44,401 bases of DNA, taken from contig JAIROA010000098.1 in the NCBI GenBank assembly GCA_031257775.1, positions 1-44,401 on the forward strand, in the 5' to 3' direction. This document shows positions 31,148 to 38,987 of the stretch, in pieces (positions within the stretch are counted from its first letter, which is position 1; the number at the start of each line of letters is the position of its first letter). Under the pieces are notes generated by a model. The model was not told where the DNA came from and made no database searches. It saw only the letters and a program-made list of their open reading frames with translations. Source of the DNA: Synergistaceae bacterium. GTDB taxonomy: Bacteria; Synergistota; Synergistia; Synergistales; Synergistaceae. Position numbers and translations under genes: made by a program.

Positions 31148-32416
31148 TCATTCGAAAACCTCGCGAGGATCCGTCACGCGGCCAGTGATAGCACTGGCCG
31201 CCGCGACTAGGGGACCGGACAGGATTATCTCGCTTTTCGGATGCCCCATGCGGCCGACGAAGTTGCGGTTGCTCGTGGAGACGCATCTCTCGCCCTCAGC
31301 CAGTATCCCAAGGTGCCCGCCCATGCAGGGCCCGCACGTCGGCGTGCAGACGGATGCCCCCGCTTCCGTGAAAATCCTGATCCAGCCGCGTTCAAGCGCC
31401 TCGTTGTAGACCTCGTAGGATGCCGGGATCACCATAAGCCGCACGCGGTCATGCACATGTTTCCCGCGCAGCGCTTCCGCCGCGAGTCCTATGTCGCGAA
31501 GGCGTCCGTTCGTGCAGCTTCCTATGAATACCTGGTTTATCTCGATATCGGCACACTCCTTGGCCGGCTTCGCGTTGCCGGGCAGATGCGGCAGGGCCAC
31601 AGTAGGCTCGATAAAGCTGGCGTCCAGCTCCACGGCGCCAGCATATTGCGCGCCATCATCCGGATATATCGGCGTAAAGCCCCGCGCCTTCCTGGAATCC
31701 GCGTATTCGAGCGTCTTGGCGTCAGGAGGGAAGAGGCCGCATTTGCCGCCTGCCTCAATAACCATGTTCGCCATCGTGAAGCGGTCGTCCATCGGCAGGG
31801 CGGAGATAGCCTCCCCGTGAAACTCGATAGACTTGTACCTTGCGCCCTCCACGCCGATCCTGCCTATGAGCGAGATGATCATGTCCTTGCCGCCAATCCA
31901 TTTGGACGGCTGGCCGTTAAAGACTGCCTTGATTGTTTCAGGGACGCGGAGCCATGTTTCGCCGAGCGCCCAGACGGCCGCTAAGTCTGTCTGCCCCACT
32001 CCGGTGGCAAGAGCGCCCAATGCCCCATAAGTGCAGGTGTGGCTGTCCGCGCCGATTATGATCTCGCCCGGAAGGGCAAGGCCCTGTTCCGGGAGAAACG
32101 CGTGCTCGACACCTACGCGCCCTACCTCCCAGAAGCGCATCCCCTGGGCGAGCGCGAACTCGCGCGCCGCTTTGGACAGCCCCGCCGACGCTATGTCCTT
32201 GTTCGGCGTGAAATGGTCGAGGACGATCGCGCACCGTTTGGGATCAAAAACCTTTGCCCCGCCCATCTTCCTGAACTCTTCGGCAGCGGGCGGCCCAGTG
32301 ATGTCGTTCGCGAAGGCAAAGTCGACATTTACCTGGCATATCGCGCCGGGAGCCGCATCGTTTTTCGAGTATGCCGCTATTATAGCCTCGGCCAGCGTTT
32401 TCGGCGATCCAGGCAT
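31148..32416 (-). CDS. leuC: 3-isopropylmalate dehydratase large subunit
   Basis: A 422-aa aconitase-family subunit of the short (archaeal/anaerobe) type. Motifs: VLDHFTPNKDIASAG, IGADSHTCTYGALGALATGV with the first cluster Cys, FIGSCTNGRLRDIG, and CTPTCGPCMGGHLGILAEGE containing the paired cluster cysteines. The [4Fe-4S] centre dehydrates and rehydrates isopropylmalate. ATG 32416 directly follows the leuA stop and uses GGAGGTG inside the leuA end (9-nt spacer). Confidence 0.96.
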   Translation of the reverse strand: MPGSPKTLAEAIIAAYSKNDAAPGAICQVNVDFAFANDITGPPAAEEFRKMGGAKVFDPKRCAIVLDHFTPNKDIASAGLSKAAREFALAQGMRFWEVGRVGVEHAFLPEQGLALPGEIIIGADSHTCTYGALGALATGVGQTDLAAVWALGETWLRVPETIKAVFNGQPSKWIGGKDMIISLIGRIGVEGARYKSIEFHGEAISALPMDDRFTMANMVIEAGGKCGLFPPDAKTLEYADSRKARGFTPIYPDDGAQYAGAVELDASFIEPTVALPHLPGNAKPAKECADIEINQVFIGSCTNGRLRDIGLAAEALRGKHVHDRVRLMVIPASYEVYNEALERGWIRIFTEAGASVCTPTCGPCMGGHLGILAEGERCVSTSNRNFVGRMGHPKSEIILSGPLVAAASAITGRVTDPREVFE

Positions 32417-33958
32417 CTAGATGGACACCTCCCGCGCGGCGGCGGAATAGTACAGGCGGTTCACCGCTTCGACATAAGCCCTGATGGTCGCCTCGATGAT
32501 ATCGGTGCTGGCACCGCGTCCCTGGGCTTTTATCTCCTTGTAGCGGAGTATCACGTGAGCCTCGCCCACCGCGTCGGCCAGCTCGCTCGTCGCCCTTATG
32601 TGAAATTCGAGCAGCTCGGGATCGAAGCTGAGAATCCTGCGGATCGCCTTGTACGCAGCGTCGACCGGGCCGTTGCCGACGGATGCCTCCGTTATGTCCT
32701 GCCCGAGATGAGTGAGGGTGATGGAAGCGGTCGGCTTGCCGCCTGAGGCCACTGTCACCGCGAAATCCTTCAGCTCATAGTTCCTGTCCGGGACGACGTC
32801 TATGATGCGGTCGGTAAGAAAAGCCTCTATATCCCCGTCCGAAACTTCCTTTTTTTTGTCGCAAAGTTCCTTGAAGTAATCGAACGCTTTCTCGCTCTGC
32901 TCTTTCGTGATGTGATAGCCTAAGTTTTCGACTCTCTCGTTAAAGGCGTGGCGGCCTGAGTGCTTTCCAAGGTGAAGGTCGGTCCCTGGGGCGCCTACGC
33001 TCTCGGGCGTCATTATCTCGTACGTGGCCCTGTTGCAGAGCATCCCGTGCTGGTGTATGCCAGCCTCGTGAGCGAAGGCGTTTACCCCTACGATGGCCTT
33101 GTTCGGCTGCACCAGGACGCCGGTCAGGTTCGAGACGAGCTTGCTCGTGCTGTAGAACTTCGACGTGTCGATCCCCGTATCGGCGCCGAAGTGGTCGGAT
33201 CTCGTGCGGAGGCTCATGACGATCTCCTCCATCGACGCGTTGCCCGCCCGCTCCCCGAGGCCGTTTATCGTGCACTCTACCTGGCGCGCGCCGGCGCGGA
33301 CTGCGGAGAGGGAGTTGGCTACGCTTAGCCCAAGGTCGTTGTGGCAATGCACGGACCAGATCACGCCGGGCCTGTTGACCCGGTTTATGATAGTGCCGCA
33401 GAACTCGCCAAACTCCATAGGCATAGCATAGCCTACCGTGTCAGGGATGTTGAGGGTCGTGGCGCCTCTTTCGATAGCGAGCGTGAAGACGTCGACGAGG
33501 AAATCGATATCCGAACGGCTTGCGTCCTCGGCCGAGAACTCCACGTCGCTTACGATGCCCCGCGCAAGCCTGACCGCGGACTCGACCTCTTTTAAGACCT
33601 CGGCATTCGTCATCTTGAGCTTATACTCCATGTGGATAGGGCTGGTGGCTATAAAAACGTGGATCCTTGCTTTGGCGGCGCCGCTCAGGGCCTCGCCAGC
33701 CGAGACGATGTCACGCTCCTTCGTGCGGGCAAGCCCCGCGATGACGGGATGCCTCACTTCTTGCGCCACGGCGCGTACCGCGTCGAAGTCCCCGGGGGAC
33801 GACGCTGGAAAACCGGCTTCTATGACGTCGACCTTGAGCCTTTCGAGCTGGCGGGCAACCTGAACCTTCTCGCCCGTGTTGAGGTTGACCCTGGCCGCCT
33901 GCTCCCCATCCCTTAACGTAGTGTCGAATATAATTACGGTTCCTCCGCTCTCTGCCAT
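32417..33958 (-). CDS. leuA: 2-isopropylmalate synthase
   Basis: The 513-aa first committed enzyme of leucine synthesis: acetyl-CoA plus 2-oxoisovalerate to 2-isopropylmalate. The catalytic TIM barrel starts IIFDTTLRDGEQAARVNLNT, has the metal ligand motif WSVHCHNDLGLSVANSLSAV and ECTINGLGERAGNASMEEIV, and is followed by the C-terminal leucine-binding regulatory domain (QDITEASVGNGPVDAAYKAI and RGASTDIIEATIRAYVEAVN). Feedback inhibition by leucine is therefore expected. I prefer ATG 33958 (9 nt after GAAGG) over the GTG six bases before. It follows ilvC by 34 bp. Confidence 0.96.
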   Translation of the reverse strand: MAESGGTVIIFDTTLRDGEQAARVNLNTGEKVQVARQLERLKVDVIEAGFPASSPGDFDAVRAVAQEVRHPVIAGLARTKERDIVSAGEALSGAAKARIHVFIATSPIHMEYKLKMTNAEVLKEVESAVRLARGIVSDVEFSAEDASRSDIDFLVDVFTLAIERGATTLNIPDTVGYAMPMEFGEFCGTIINRVNRPGVIWSVHCHNDLGLSVANSLSAVRAGARQVECTINGLGERAGNASMEEIVMSLRTRSDHFGADTGIDTSKFYSTSKLVSNLTGVLVQPNKAIVGVNAFAHEAGIHQHGMLCNRATYEIMTPESVGAPGTDLHLGKHSGRHAFNERVENLGYHITKEQSEKAFDYFKELCDKKKEVSDGDIEAFLTDRIIDVVPDRNYELKDFAVTVASGGKPTASITLTHLGQDITEASVGNGPVDAAYKAIRRILSFDPELLEFHIRATSELADAVGEAHVILRYKEIKAQGRGASTDIIEATIRAYVEAVNRLYYSAAAREVSI

Positions 33959-33992
33959 TTGCACCGACCTTCTTCGTAATGAATCCTAAATT

Positions 33993-35003
33993 TTAATATT
34001 CCGGCGCTTCTTTTTTATCGAGCCACGGCATCATGCCGCGCAAGTCTTTCCCTACCTGCTCGATGAGCTGATCGCGCTCTGATTTTACCCACTTTTTCAT
34101 CTTCGGGCGGCCCGCCTGATTCTCGAGTATCCAGTCCTTCGCGAACGAGCCATCCTGAATCTCGCTCAGGAGCTGTTTCATCGTCCATCGCGCGTTCTCG
34201 TCGACGACGCGTTTTCCGGCAACGCAGTCGCCGTACTTCGCGGTGTCGCTCACCGAATAGCGCATCCAGGAGAGCCCGCCTTCAAAAATAAGATCAACGA
34301 TGAGCTTAACCTCATGCAAACACTCGAAGTAAGCGATCTCCGGCTGATATCCCGCCTCGACAAGCGTCTCGAAGCCTGCCTTTATAAGCTCGCTCAAACC
34401 GCCGCATAAAACAGCCTGCTCCCCGAAAAGATCGGACTCCGTCTCCTCACGGAACGTCGTCTCTATCATGCCGGATCTGCCGCCGCCGATCGCGGAGCCG
34501 TAAGCAAGCGCGATTTCCATAGCCCGTCCTGACGCGTCCTGGTGTACCGCGACCAGGACAGGCACGCCTTTCCCGTCAGAGTACATGCGGCGGACAATAT
34601 GCCCCGGCCCTTTCGGCGCTATCATGAAGACGTCGCTGCCGCTCGCTGGGACGACCTGGCCGAAGTGAACGGCAAAACCGTGCGCGAAAGCGAATACTGT
34701 GCCCTTCCTGGCGTTCGGGGCCACTAAATCCCTGTAGATGCTTGCCTGGAGGTGATCCGGCATGAGGAACATAATGATGTCCGCCTGTTTCGCGGCTTCG
34801 GCGACGTTAAAGACCTTAAATCCGTCCGCTTCGGCGGCTTTGCGCGACTTGCTTCCGTCATGCAGCCCGATAATGACTGAAACGCCGCTGTCGCGCAGAT
34901 TCTGCGCATGAGCGTGTCCCTGGCTGCCGTAGCCAAGCACGGCCACCGTCTTGCCGTCCAACACCTTGAGATTCGCGTCCCTGTCATAGTAAACTTTTGC
35001 CAT
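33993..35003 (-). CDS. ilvC: ketol-acid reductoisomerase (class I)
   Basis: A 336-aa class I KARI, which isomerises and reduces acetolactate with NADPH and Mg2+. N-terminal Rossmann motif [20 protein letters not shown]; the loop after it has [10 protein letters not shown], compatible with NADPH. The knotted domain contains [20 protein letters not shown] and the [11 protein letters not shown] segment with active-site residues. The start ATG 35003 is preceded by GGAGT; the longer frame to 35048 overlaps ilvN and is not conserved. The second gene of the operon, 28 bp after ilvN. Confidence 0.96.
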   Translation of the reverse strand: MAKVYYDRDANLKVLDGKTVAVLGYGSQGHAHAQNLRDSGVSVIIGLHDGSKSRKAAEADGFKVFNVAEAAKQADIIMFLMPDHLQASIYRDLVAPNARKGTVFAFAHGFAVHFGQVVPASGSDVFMIAPKGPGHIVRRMYSDGKGVPVLVAVHQDASGRAMEIALAYGSAIGGGRSGMIETTFREETESDLFGEQAVLCGGLSELIKAGFETLVEAGYQPEIAYFECLHEVKLIVDLIFEGGLSWMRYSVSDTAKYGDCVAGKRVVDENARWTMKQLLSEIQDGSFAKDWILENQAGRPKMKKWVKSERDQLIEQVGKDLRGMMPWLDKKEAPEY

Positions 35004-35031
35004 TTCCAACACTCCTTCGGTTTTTATAATA

Positions 35032-35637
35032 TCAGCCTTGGCTCGCAAGGAAGGATTCGGAACCCTCCCTTACGCTAGCCAGCAGATATTTGATCTTATA
35101 CGCCTCTTCATCGCCATTTCCGCCCTTTAGGTTATTGAGCCCGTTGCCGTTATTGCGAAAACCGGCGCGCCCTAGAGCGACGGATCCTGAGCCGGCTATC
35201 TCCAGTATGCCGTAGACACGCAGCGCCTCGATGCAAGCCGCAACCTTGCCCTCATCGCCAGTGACTTCCAGCGTCAAAGCGTCGCTCCCCATATCCACCA
35301 CGCGGCAGCGGAACACGTCGGCGATCTGAAGCACGTGCGGCCGGGTCTCCATAGTTGCGCTCACCTTGATCAGGGAAAGCCAGCGTTCTACGAACTTGCC
35401 CGATTTGTTCAGGTTCTCGACGGATATGACCTCCACGAGCTTCCCGAGCTGCTTGCTCACCTGCTCGAACGCCCACTCGTCGCCGTCTATCATGATCGTA
35501 AAGCGCGATATCCCGGGCGTTGCGGTCTGGCTAACGCTCAGAGAGGCGATATTGAAGTTCCTCCTGTAGATAAGGCTCGATATCCTCATCAGGACTCCAG
35601 GGCTGTCCTGCGTCAAAACGCTGAAAGTGCATCTCAC
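35032..35637 (-). CDS. ilvN: acetolactate synthase small (regulatory) subunit
   Basis: A 201-aa IlvN/IlvH with an N-terminal ACT domain ([40 protein letters not shown]) that binds valine and confers feedback inhibition on IlvB, followed by the ALS_ss_C domain (about residues 80-160, [20 protein letters not shown]). It is about 30 residues longer than most members because of a C-terminal tail rich in Asn, Gly and Glu. Start GTG 35637 has GGGGGGAG 6 nt before it. It is the first structural gene after the leader peptide and attenuator, and unusually is separated from ilvB by five genes. Confidence 0.93.
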   Translation of the reverse strand: MRCTFSVLTQDSPGVLMRISSLIYRRNFNIASLSVSQTATPGISRFTIMIDGDEWAFEQVSKQLGKLVEVISVENLNKSGKFVERWLSLIKVSATMETRPHVLQIADVFRCRVVDMGSDALTLEVTGDEGKVAACIEALRVYGILEIAGSGSVALGRAGFRNNGNGLNNLKGGNGDEEAYKIKYLLASVREGSESFLASQG

Positions 35638-35766
35638 TGTGAACTCCCCCCATCAAGATAAAGCAATTTTTTTTTTTAAAAAACACACTATATCGTATGC
35701 GGCATATCAATCGCCATTATTCCTGCTTTTTGCGCCGCGCGCTCGGCAGATGCCCCGCCAGGTCAC

Positions 35767-35796
35767 AAAAAAGGCCGGAACCCTTAGGTCCCGGCC
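35767..35796 (-). terminator. transcription attenuator of the ilv-leu operon
   Basis: On the minus strand GGCCGGGACC and GGTTCCGGCC form a 10-position stem (one mismatch, TAAG loop) followed by six T, between the leader peptide and ilvN. The 5' arm can instead pair with GGGTCCCCCCCGG inside the leader reading frame, giving an antiterminator. This is the classic amino-acid attenuation layout. Confidence 0.9.
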
Positions 35797-35818
35797 CGGC
35801 TTCTCGGCTTATGCCAGT

Positions 35819-35908
35819 TCAGGCACCAACCGACTCCGGGGGGGACCCGCAGCTAAGTACCAGAACCAGCAGAATGGTAATGAAAACGCTGACTATATTC
35901 TGATTCAT
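35819..35908 (-). CDS. ilv-leu operon leader peptide
   Basis: A 29-codon ORF from ATG 35908 with GAGGAGG 8 nt upstream. Eleven of codons 5-18 encode Ile, Val or Leu (IVSVFITILLVLVL); it ends ...SCGSPPESVGA and TGA at 35819. The stop is 22 nt before the attenuator stem. When charged branched-chain tRNAs are scarce, a ribosome stalled in this stretch should favour the antiterminator and let transcription reach ilvN. Too short for standard gene finders. The promoter at 35956-35984 lies just upstream. Confidence 0.88.
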   Translation of the reverse strand: MNQNIVSVFITILLVLVLSCGSPPESVGA

Positions 35909-35955
35909 AAGAGATCCCTCCTCGTTGTCGAAATGGCGCTGGATAAACTTTGGAC

Positions 35956-35984
35956 ATTCTAGATAACATATTTAGATCTGTCAA
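35956..35984 (-). promoter_or_regulatory. sigma-70 promoter of the ilvN-ilvC-leuACDB-ilvB operon
   Basis: Minus strand TTGACA (35984-35979), 17-bp spacer, TAGAAT (35961-35956). The -35 is exact and the -10 matches at five of six. It precedes the leader peptide by about 50 bp. Confidence 0.88.
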
Positions 35985-36044
35985 TAGAGTTTATTTTCAA
36001 TGTCGCGCATTCCCTCAAAATCATCCCGGATATGCCGGAGGCTC

Positions 36045-36073
36045 TGGACATGCGGGCAGGATTGTCATATAAT
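36045..36073 (+). promoter_or_regulatory. sigma-70 promoter of the tRNA-Ser pair
   Basis: TGGACA (36045-36050), 17-bp spacer, TATAAT (36068-36073); five of six and six of six matches. It lies 49 bp before the first tRNA. Confidence 0.82.
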
Positions 36074-36121
36074 CCGCTTCGTTGACCGGCGTGGGCTGCT
36101 GTCCACGTTTAAGAGGCCTGC

Positions 36122-36214
36122 GGAGAGGTGGCCGAGCGGTCGAAGGCGGGCGACTCGAAATCGTCTTAGCGGTGCTGAGCCGCTACGTGGGTTCAAATCC
36201 CACTCTCTCCGCCA
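36122..36214 (+). tRNA. tRNA-Ser (anticodon CGA)
   Basis: 93 nt including encoded CCA. Acceptor GGAGAGG pairs with TCTCTCC; the D arm, an anticodon stem GGCGA/TCGTC with loop CTCGAAA (anticodon 36156-36158), a long class II variable arm and the T loop GTTCAAATCC are all present. Reads UCG. Co-transcribed with the next tRNA. Confidence 0.95.
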
Positions 36215-36230
36215 ATTCAATACTGATCGC

Positions 36231-36326
<96 letters not shown>

Positions 36327-36427
36327 ATTTCCAGAACATTCCGCAATGTAATCAAATAAATTAAGCAATGCCAACGATTTAAGTCATTTTCAAAAAAACA
36401 AAAAACATTCCGGCATATTTAGCCAAC

Positions 36428-36477
36428 TGGACACCGTACAAAATACCGTCTAAAATTACACCGTACAGAAATTTTGA
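36428..36477. repeat. ACACCGTACA direct repeats, possible insertion-sequence end
   Basis: ACACCGTACA occurs exactly at 36431-36440 and 36458-36467 with a degenerate copy (ACCGTC) at 36445-36450; each is followed by an A/T run. Read on the minus strand the block starts TGTACGGTGTAATTTT, the kind of multiple terminal repeat seen at ends of IS21-type elements. No transposase is left. The rest of 36325-36495 is AT-rich and shows nothing else. Confidence 0.4.
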
Positions 36478-36495
36478 ACGGGCGAGGGATTTGCC

Positions 36496-36708
36496 ATGCT
36501 TAACGGCTTCGCTGTCCAAAGCACGAAACCGGATAAAGAACCGTGCATTATTAAAACGCCCTCGGGCTCTTATATAGACGCCCGCCAGGTTTCATCTCCG
36601 CTAACTCTTGATCAATCAAAGGAGTGTTGCCAATGCAGTCGAAATTTGAGACAATCGCGAGGCTTGCCGGACTGCCAAATCCGGAAAAACTTGCCGGGCA
36701 GCGCATAG
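36496..36708 (+). CDS. hypothetical small protein, doubtful
   Basis: ATG 36496 has GAGGG 7 nt upstream and opens with MLNGFAVQSTKPDKEPCIIK and TPSGSYIDARQV, protein-like up to about residue 45. The last 25 codons overlap the better supported gene at 36633 in another frame and look like its shadow, so a frame break near 36630 may have lengthened it. No family recognised. It may be a decayed gene. Confidence 0.3.
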   Translation: MLNGFAVQSTKPDKEPCIIKTPSGSYIDARQVSSPLTLDQSKECCQCSRNLRQSRGLPDCQIRKNLPGSA

Positions 36709-36872
36709 GCTTCCTAACCACCGCCGGGGACGTGTCCGGCAACGTCCTGAGCGCTGAAAAAGGTTGCGTCGTCCTCAACCACGTTAAGCACAATGGGGTG
36801 GAGCTTAACGCCGATAAATATGTCCTTTTTGCCGACGCGATCATAGGGTACTGGGTCGATAAGCTGAAATAA
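36633..36872 (+). CDS. conserved-looking small hypothetical protein
   Basis: A 79-aa protein starting MQSKFETIARLAGLPNPEKL, with AGG AG 8 nt before the ATG. The C-terminal half (IGFLTTAGDVSGNVLSAEKG, VVLNHVKHNGVELNADKY) alternates beta-strand-like residues as small Sm-like or SH3-like barrels do, but no catalytic or binding motif can be named. There is no signal peptide. It is followed by a terminator-like hairpin and the hairpin array. Function unknown. Confidence 0.55.
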   Translation: MQSKFETIARLAGLPNPEKLAGQRIGFLTTAGDVSGNVLSAEKGCVVLNHVKHNGVELNADKYVLFADAIIGYWVDKLK

Positions 36873-36876
36873 GCCT

Positions 36877-36912
36877 CCCGCCACCGATGAAATATAGGGC
36901 ATCGGCTGCGGG
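36877..36912 (+). terminator. probable terminator after the 79-aa gene
   Basis: CCCGC plus CCGATG (36877-36889) pair with CATCGG plus GCGGG (36900-36912), separated by a 2-nt internal loop; a weak T-rich tail (CGTTTAAAT) follows. The stem competes with the alternative pairing described for 36901-37005. Confidence 0.5.
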
Positions 36913-37005
36913 CGTTTAAATCAGCAAGATCAAGGATGCAGGGGCAGCCGATACAAAACCATGGAAAACAGGGAATGCGTTGATTCATGAAACAAATATC
37001 GGCTG
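36901..37005. other. mutually exclusive complementary segments
   Basis: ATCGGCTGC (36901-36909) is the exact complement of GCAGCCGAT (36944-36952); the latter can also pair with TATCGGCTG (36997-37005). So one central segment can choose between two partners, like a switch. No protein gene is visible in 36873-37237. Confidence 0.4.
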
Positions 37006-37033
37006 TATCAAGCGATGAATATGATCAAATAAT

Positions 37034-37172
37034 GGAATTCTAATTCCAAATCAACTCATAACAGACGAGTTGATTTGGAAAAAACCTCAACACTTCGTGT
37101 TGGGCGCAACATTGCGTTGCGCTATTCCGATTCTAAATCAAATTATGGTGCATTTGATTTAGAATCGGAATA
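37034..37172. repeat. array of five consecutive perfect hairpins
   Basis: In order: GGAATT/AATTCC (37034-37047); 14-bp arms 37044-37057 and 37067-37080 around a 9-nt loop; CAACAC/GTGTTG (37088-37102) with a 3-nt loop; GCGCAAC/GTTGCGC (37104-37122) with a 5-nt loop; and 21-bp arms 37123-37143 and 37152-37172 with an 8-nt loop. All arms are mismatch-free. The array fills the gap between two plus-strand genes and carries no ORF. Confidence 0.85.
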
Positions 37173-37237
37173 AAACCGCCATCCGCATGATTCATACTTC
37201 CGCCAGGCTTCTGGCGTGTCAGGGAAGGAGCGCGCGT

Positions 37238-37825
37238 ATGCTTAAAAAATCATTTCCTAGGGCTATTACGTTACTCTGCTTTTTCGTCTTTTTCACCCTT
37301 TTTGTCTTCCAGGCCGGCAGATGTGATGCCGACGCAAGCGCCGTCGATGCTTTAAGCGGGAAGGTCGATGAGCTTTATTCAAACGAGGAGCTTGCCAAAG
37401 GCCGGTGGCGGAAGGTTTCGTCTGTCGAATACAAAAACACCGGCACCGGGTTGCGCGAGAGGGATACGATATACGCGGCCTCGCGTCGCGTCGTGATGGT
37501 TCACGAATCATTCGACAGGGGCAACGAGGAGAGCAGGACGTTCGTGACAAGATACGCCACAACCGACTTCGCCGGGCTCCTGCAAGGGCTCTCTCCCGGG
37601 ACGGCGTCAGGCACGGTCGACAGGCTTCTCGGCGCGCCATACGCGACGCAGGGCCCCGCAAGGGGCTATAGGAACGAGCCCGGCAGCGTGTGGGTCGCGG
37701 TGACTTTCAGGGGCGACAAAGCGTATCTGCTGGATTTGCATGCTCCGCCGGAAGGCGGAGGAGAGGACGAGGCGATAACTAGGAAAATAACGTCTCAGTT
37801 TGATTCCCTGGCAAGACGATTATAA
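37238..37825 (+). CDS. secreted/periplasmic protein of unknown function
   Basis: A 195-aa protein with a clear signal peptide (MLKKSFPRAITLL, then a phenylalanine-rich core to about residue 28, cleavage near GRCDADAS). No lipobox of the normal form is seen. The mature part is polar and holds a segment PGTASGTVDRLLGAPYATQG of the kind found in SmpA/BamE-like or periplasmic sensor folds, but I cannot assign a family. Start ATG 37238 follows AGGAG by 7 nt. It ends at an intrinsic terminator and is the only gene of its transcript unless it is read with upstream structure RNA. Confidence 0.6.
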   Translation: MLKKSFPRAITLLCFFVFFTLFVFQAGRCDADASAVDALSGKVDELYSNEELAKGRWRKVSSVEYKNTGTGLRERDTIYAASRRVVMVHESFDRGNEESRTFVTRYATTDFAGLLQGLSPGTASGTVDRLLGAPYATQGPARGYRNEPGSVWVAVTFRGDKAYLLDLHAPPEGGGEDEAITRKITSQFDSLARRL

Positions 37826-37842
37826 GCAATATCGCGACATAT

Positions 37843-37882
37843 AAGGGCAGATATTATGCTCACATCTGCCCTTAATCTTTTT
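37843..37882 (+). terminator. intrinsic terminator after the secreted-protein gene
   Basis: AAGGGCAGAT (37843-37852) and ATCTGCCCTT (37864-37873) form a perfect 10-bp stem with an 11-nt loop, followed by AATCTTTTT. The trpB2 remnant on the other strand ends 27 bp further on. Confidence 0.85.
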
Positions 37883-37908
37883 AGCCCGCAAACCTCCATT
37901 TCGTCTTT

Positions 37909-38871
37909 TCAGAGATTCTGCGGGATGCCCGGTATGCTCGCGAAGCCTTTCGCCAGGTCATCGTCCGTTGGGACTTTATCGCTGAGCGTTCCGGCGTTGT
38001 ACTGCATGTAGGCCGAAAGGTCGAAATAGCCTGTCCCGGTCAATCCGAAAAGTATTGTTTTTTTCTCTCCCGTTTTTTTGCACTCGAGCGCTTCGTCGAT
38101 GGCGGCCTTGATCGCGTGGCTTGATTCAGGCGCGGGGAGAATTCCTTCGACCTTCGAAAACCTCACCGCCGCTTCAAACACGTCGTTCTGCACCTCGGAG
38201 CGGGCCTCCAGAAGGCCGTCCTCGAAAAGCTGGCTCAGAACGGAATTCATGCCGTGATAGCGGAGCCCTCCGGCGTGATTGCTGCTGGGGATGAATCCGC
38301 TGCCCAGGGTTTTCATCTTGATGAGCGGGGTGGTTTTGGCTGTGTCGCCAAAGTCATAGGCGAAACGGCCCCTGGTGAAGCTCGGGCAGGATGCCGGCTC
38401 GACCGCGATGAAGCGGATATTGTTTTTCCCCTCTATCCTATCCCCCATAAAGGGCGCGATGAGCCCGCCCAGATTTGAGCCTCCGCCGGCGCACCCGATG
38501 ATCACGTCCGGCACTATGCCGAACTTGTCCAGCGCCGTTTTCGTTTCAAGGCCGATCACCGACTGGTGCAGCAGTACGTGGTTTAAAACGCTGCCCAGCA
38601 CGTAGCGGCATTTGTCGGTCTTCATCGCCGTTTCGATGGCTTCGGAAATGGCGCAGCCCAATGAACCGTATGTATCCGGATCCCGTCCGAGAATCTTCCG
38701 CCCGGCGTCGGTCACGTCCGACGGCGACGGATATACCTTCGCCCCGTAGGTTTCCATGACGGCCTTGCGGTAGGGCTTCTGCTCCGCGCTTATCTTCACC
38801 ATAAACACCTTGAGCCCTATGCCGTAAAACGCTGCCGCCATAGCTATCGCCGTGCCCCAAATTTTTTCCAT
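37909..38871 (-). pseudogene. TrpB2-type tryptophan synthase beta-like gene, 5' truncated
   Basis: TrpB2 is the longer PLP-dependent tryptophan synthase beta-like enzyme (about 450 aa). From WGTAIAMAAAFYGIGLKVFM onward, through AEQKPYRKAVMETYGAKVYP, GCAGGGSNLGGLIAPFMGD (phosphate-binding glycines) and ILFGLTGTGYFDLSAYMQY, the sequence is complete. The upstream 120-130 residues are absent, including the lysine that forms the Schiff base with PLP. At the edge GxGQWG of the family is replaced by GMEKIWG and a non-homologous phenylalanine-rich frame to 38922. ATG 38871 could start a 320-aa product, but without the lysine it cannot be a normal enzyme. The break lies next to the repeat cluster at 38988. 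Confidence 0.8.
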
Positions 38872-38987
38872 ACCGGGAAAAAAGGAAGATACTTCCAAGA
38901 AGAAAAAATAAACCCGCCGCAAAATTTACAAACGCGCCGGTTAAAATTGTCCAAAAAACAAGCGCTGATGCGTATGTACGGTACTAT

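Noticed and set aside
31241-31984. Long plus-strand open frames across leuC, leuA and the aldehyde oxidoreductase (also 11198-11794, 10568-11176)
   Set aside because: They are shadows of GC-rich genes on the other strand, with no ribosome sites or recognisable motifs.
35627-35962. A plus-strand ORF across the ilv leader
   Set aside because: It runs antisense through the attenuator and leader peptide, and has no ribosome site.
37034-37172. Simple rho-independent terminators
   Set aside because: The hairpins lack T-runs in the direction of the upstream gene, and five in a row is not needed for termination.
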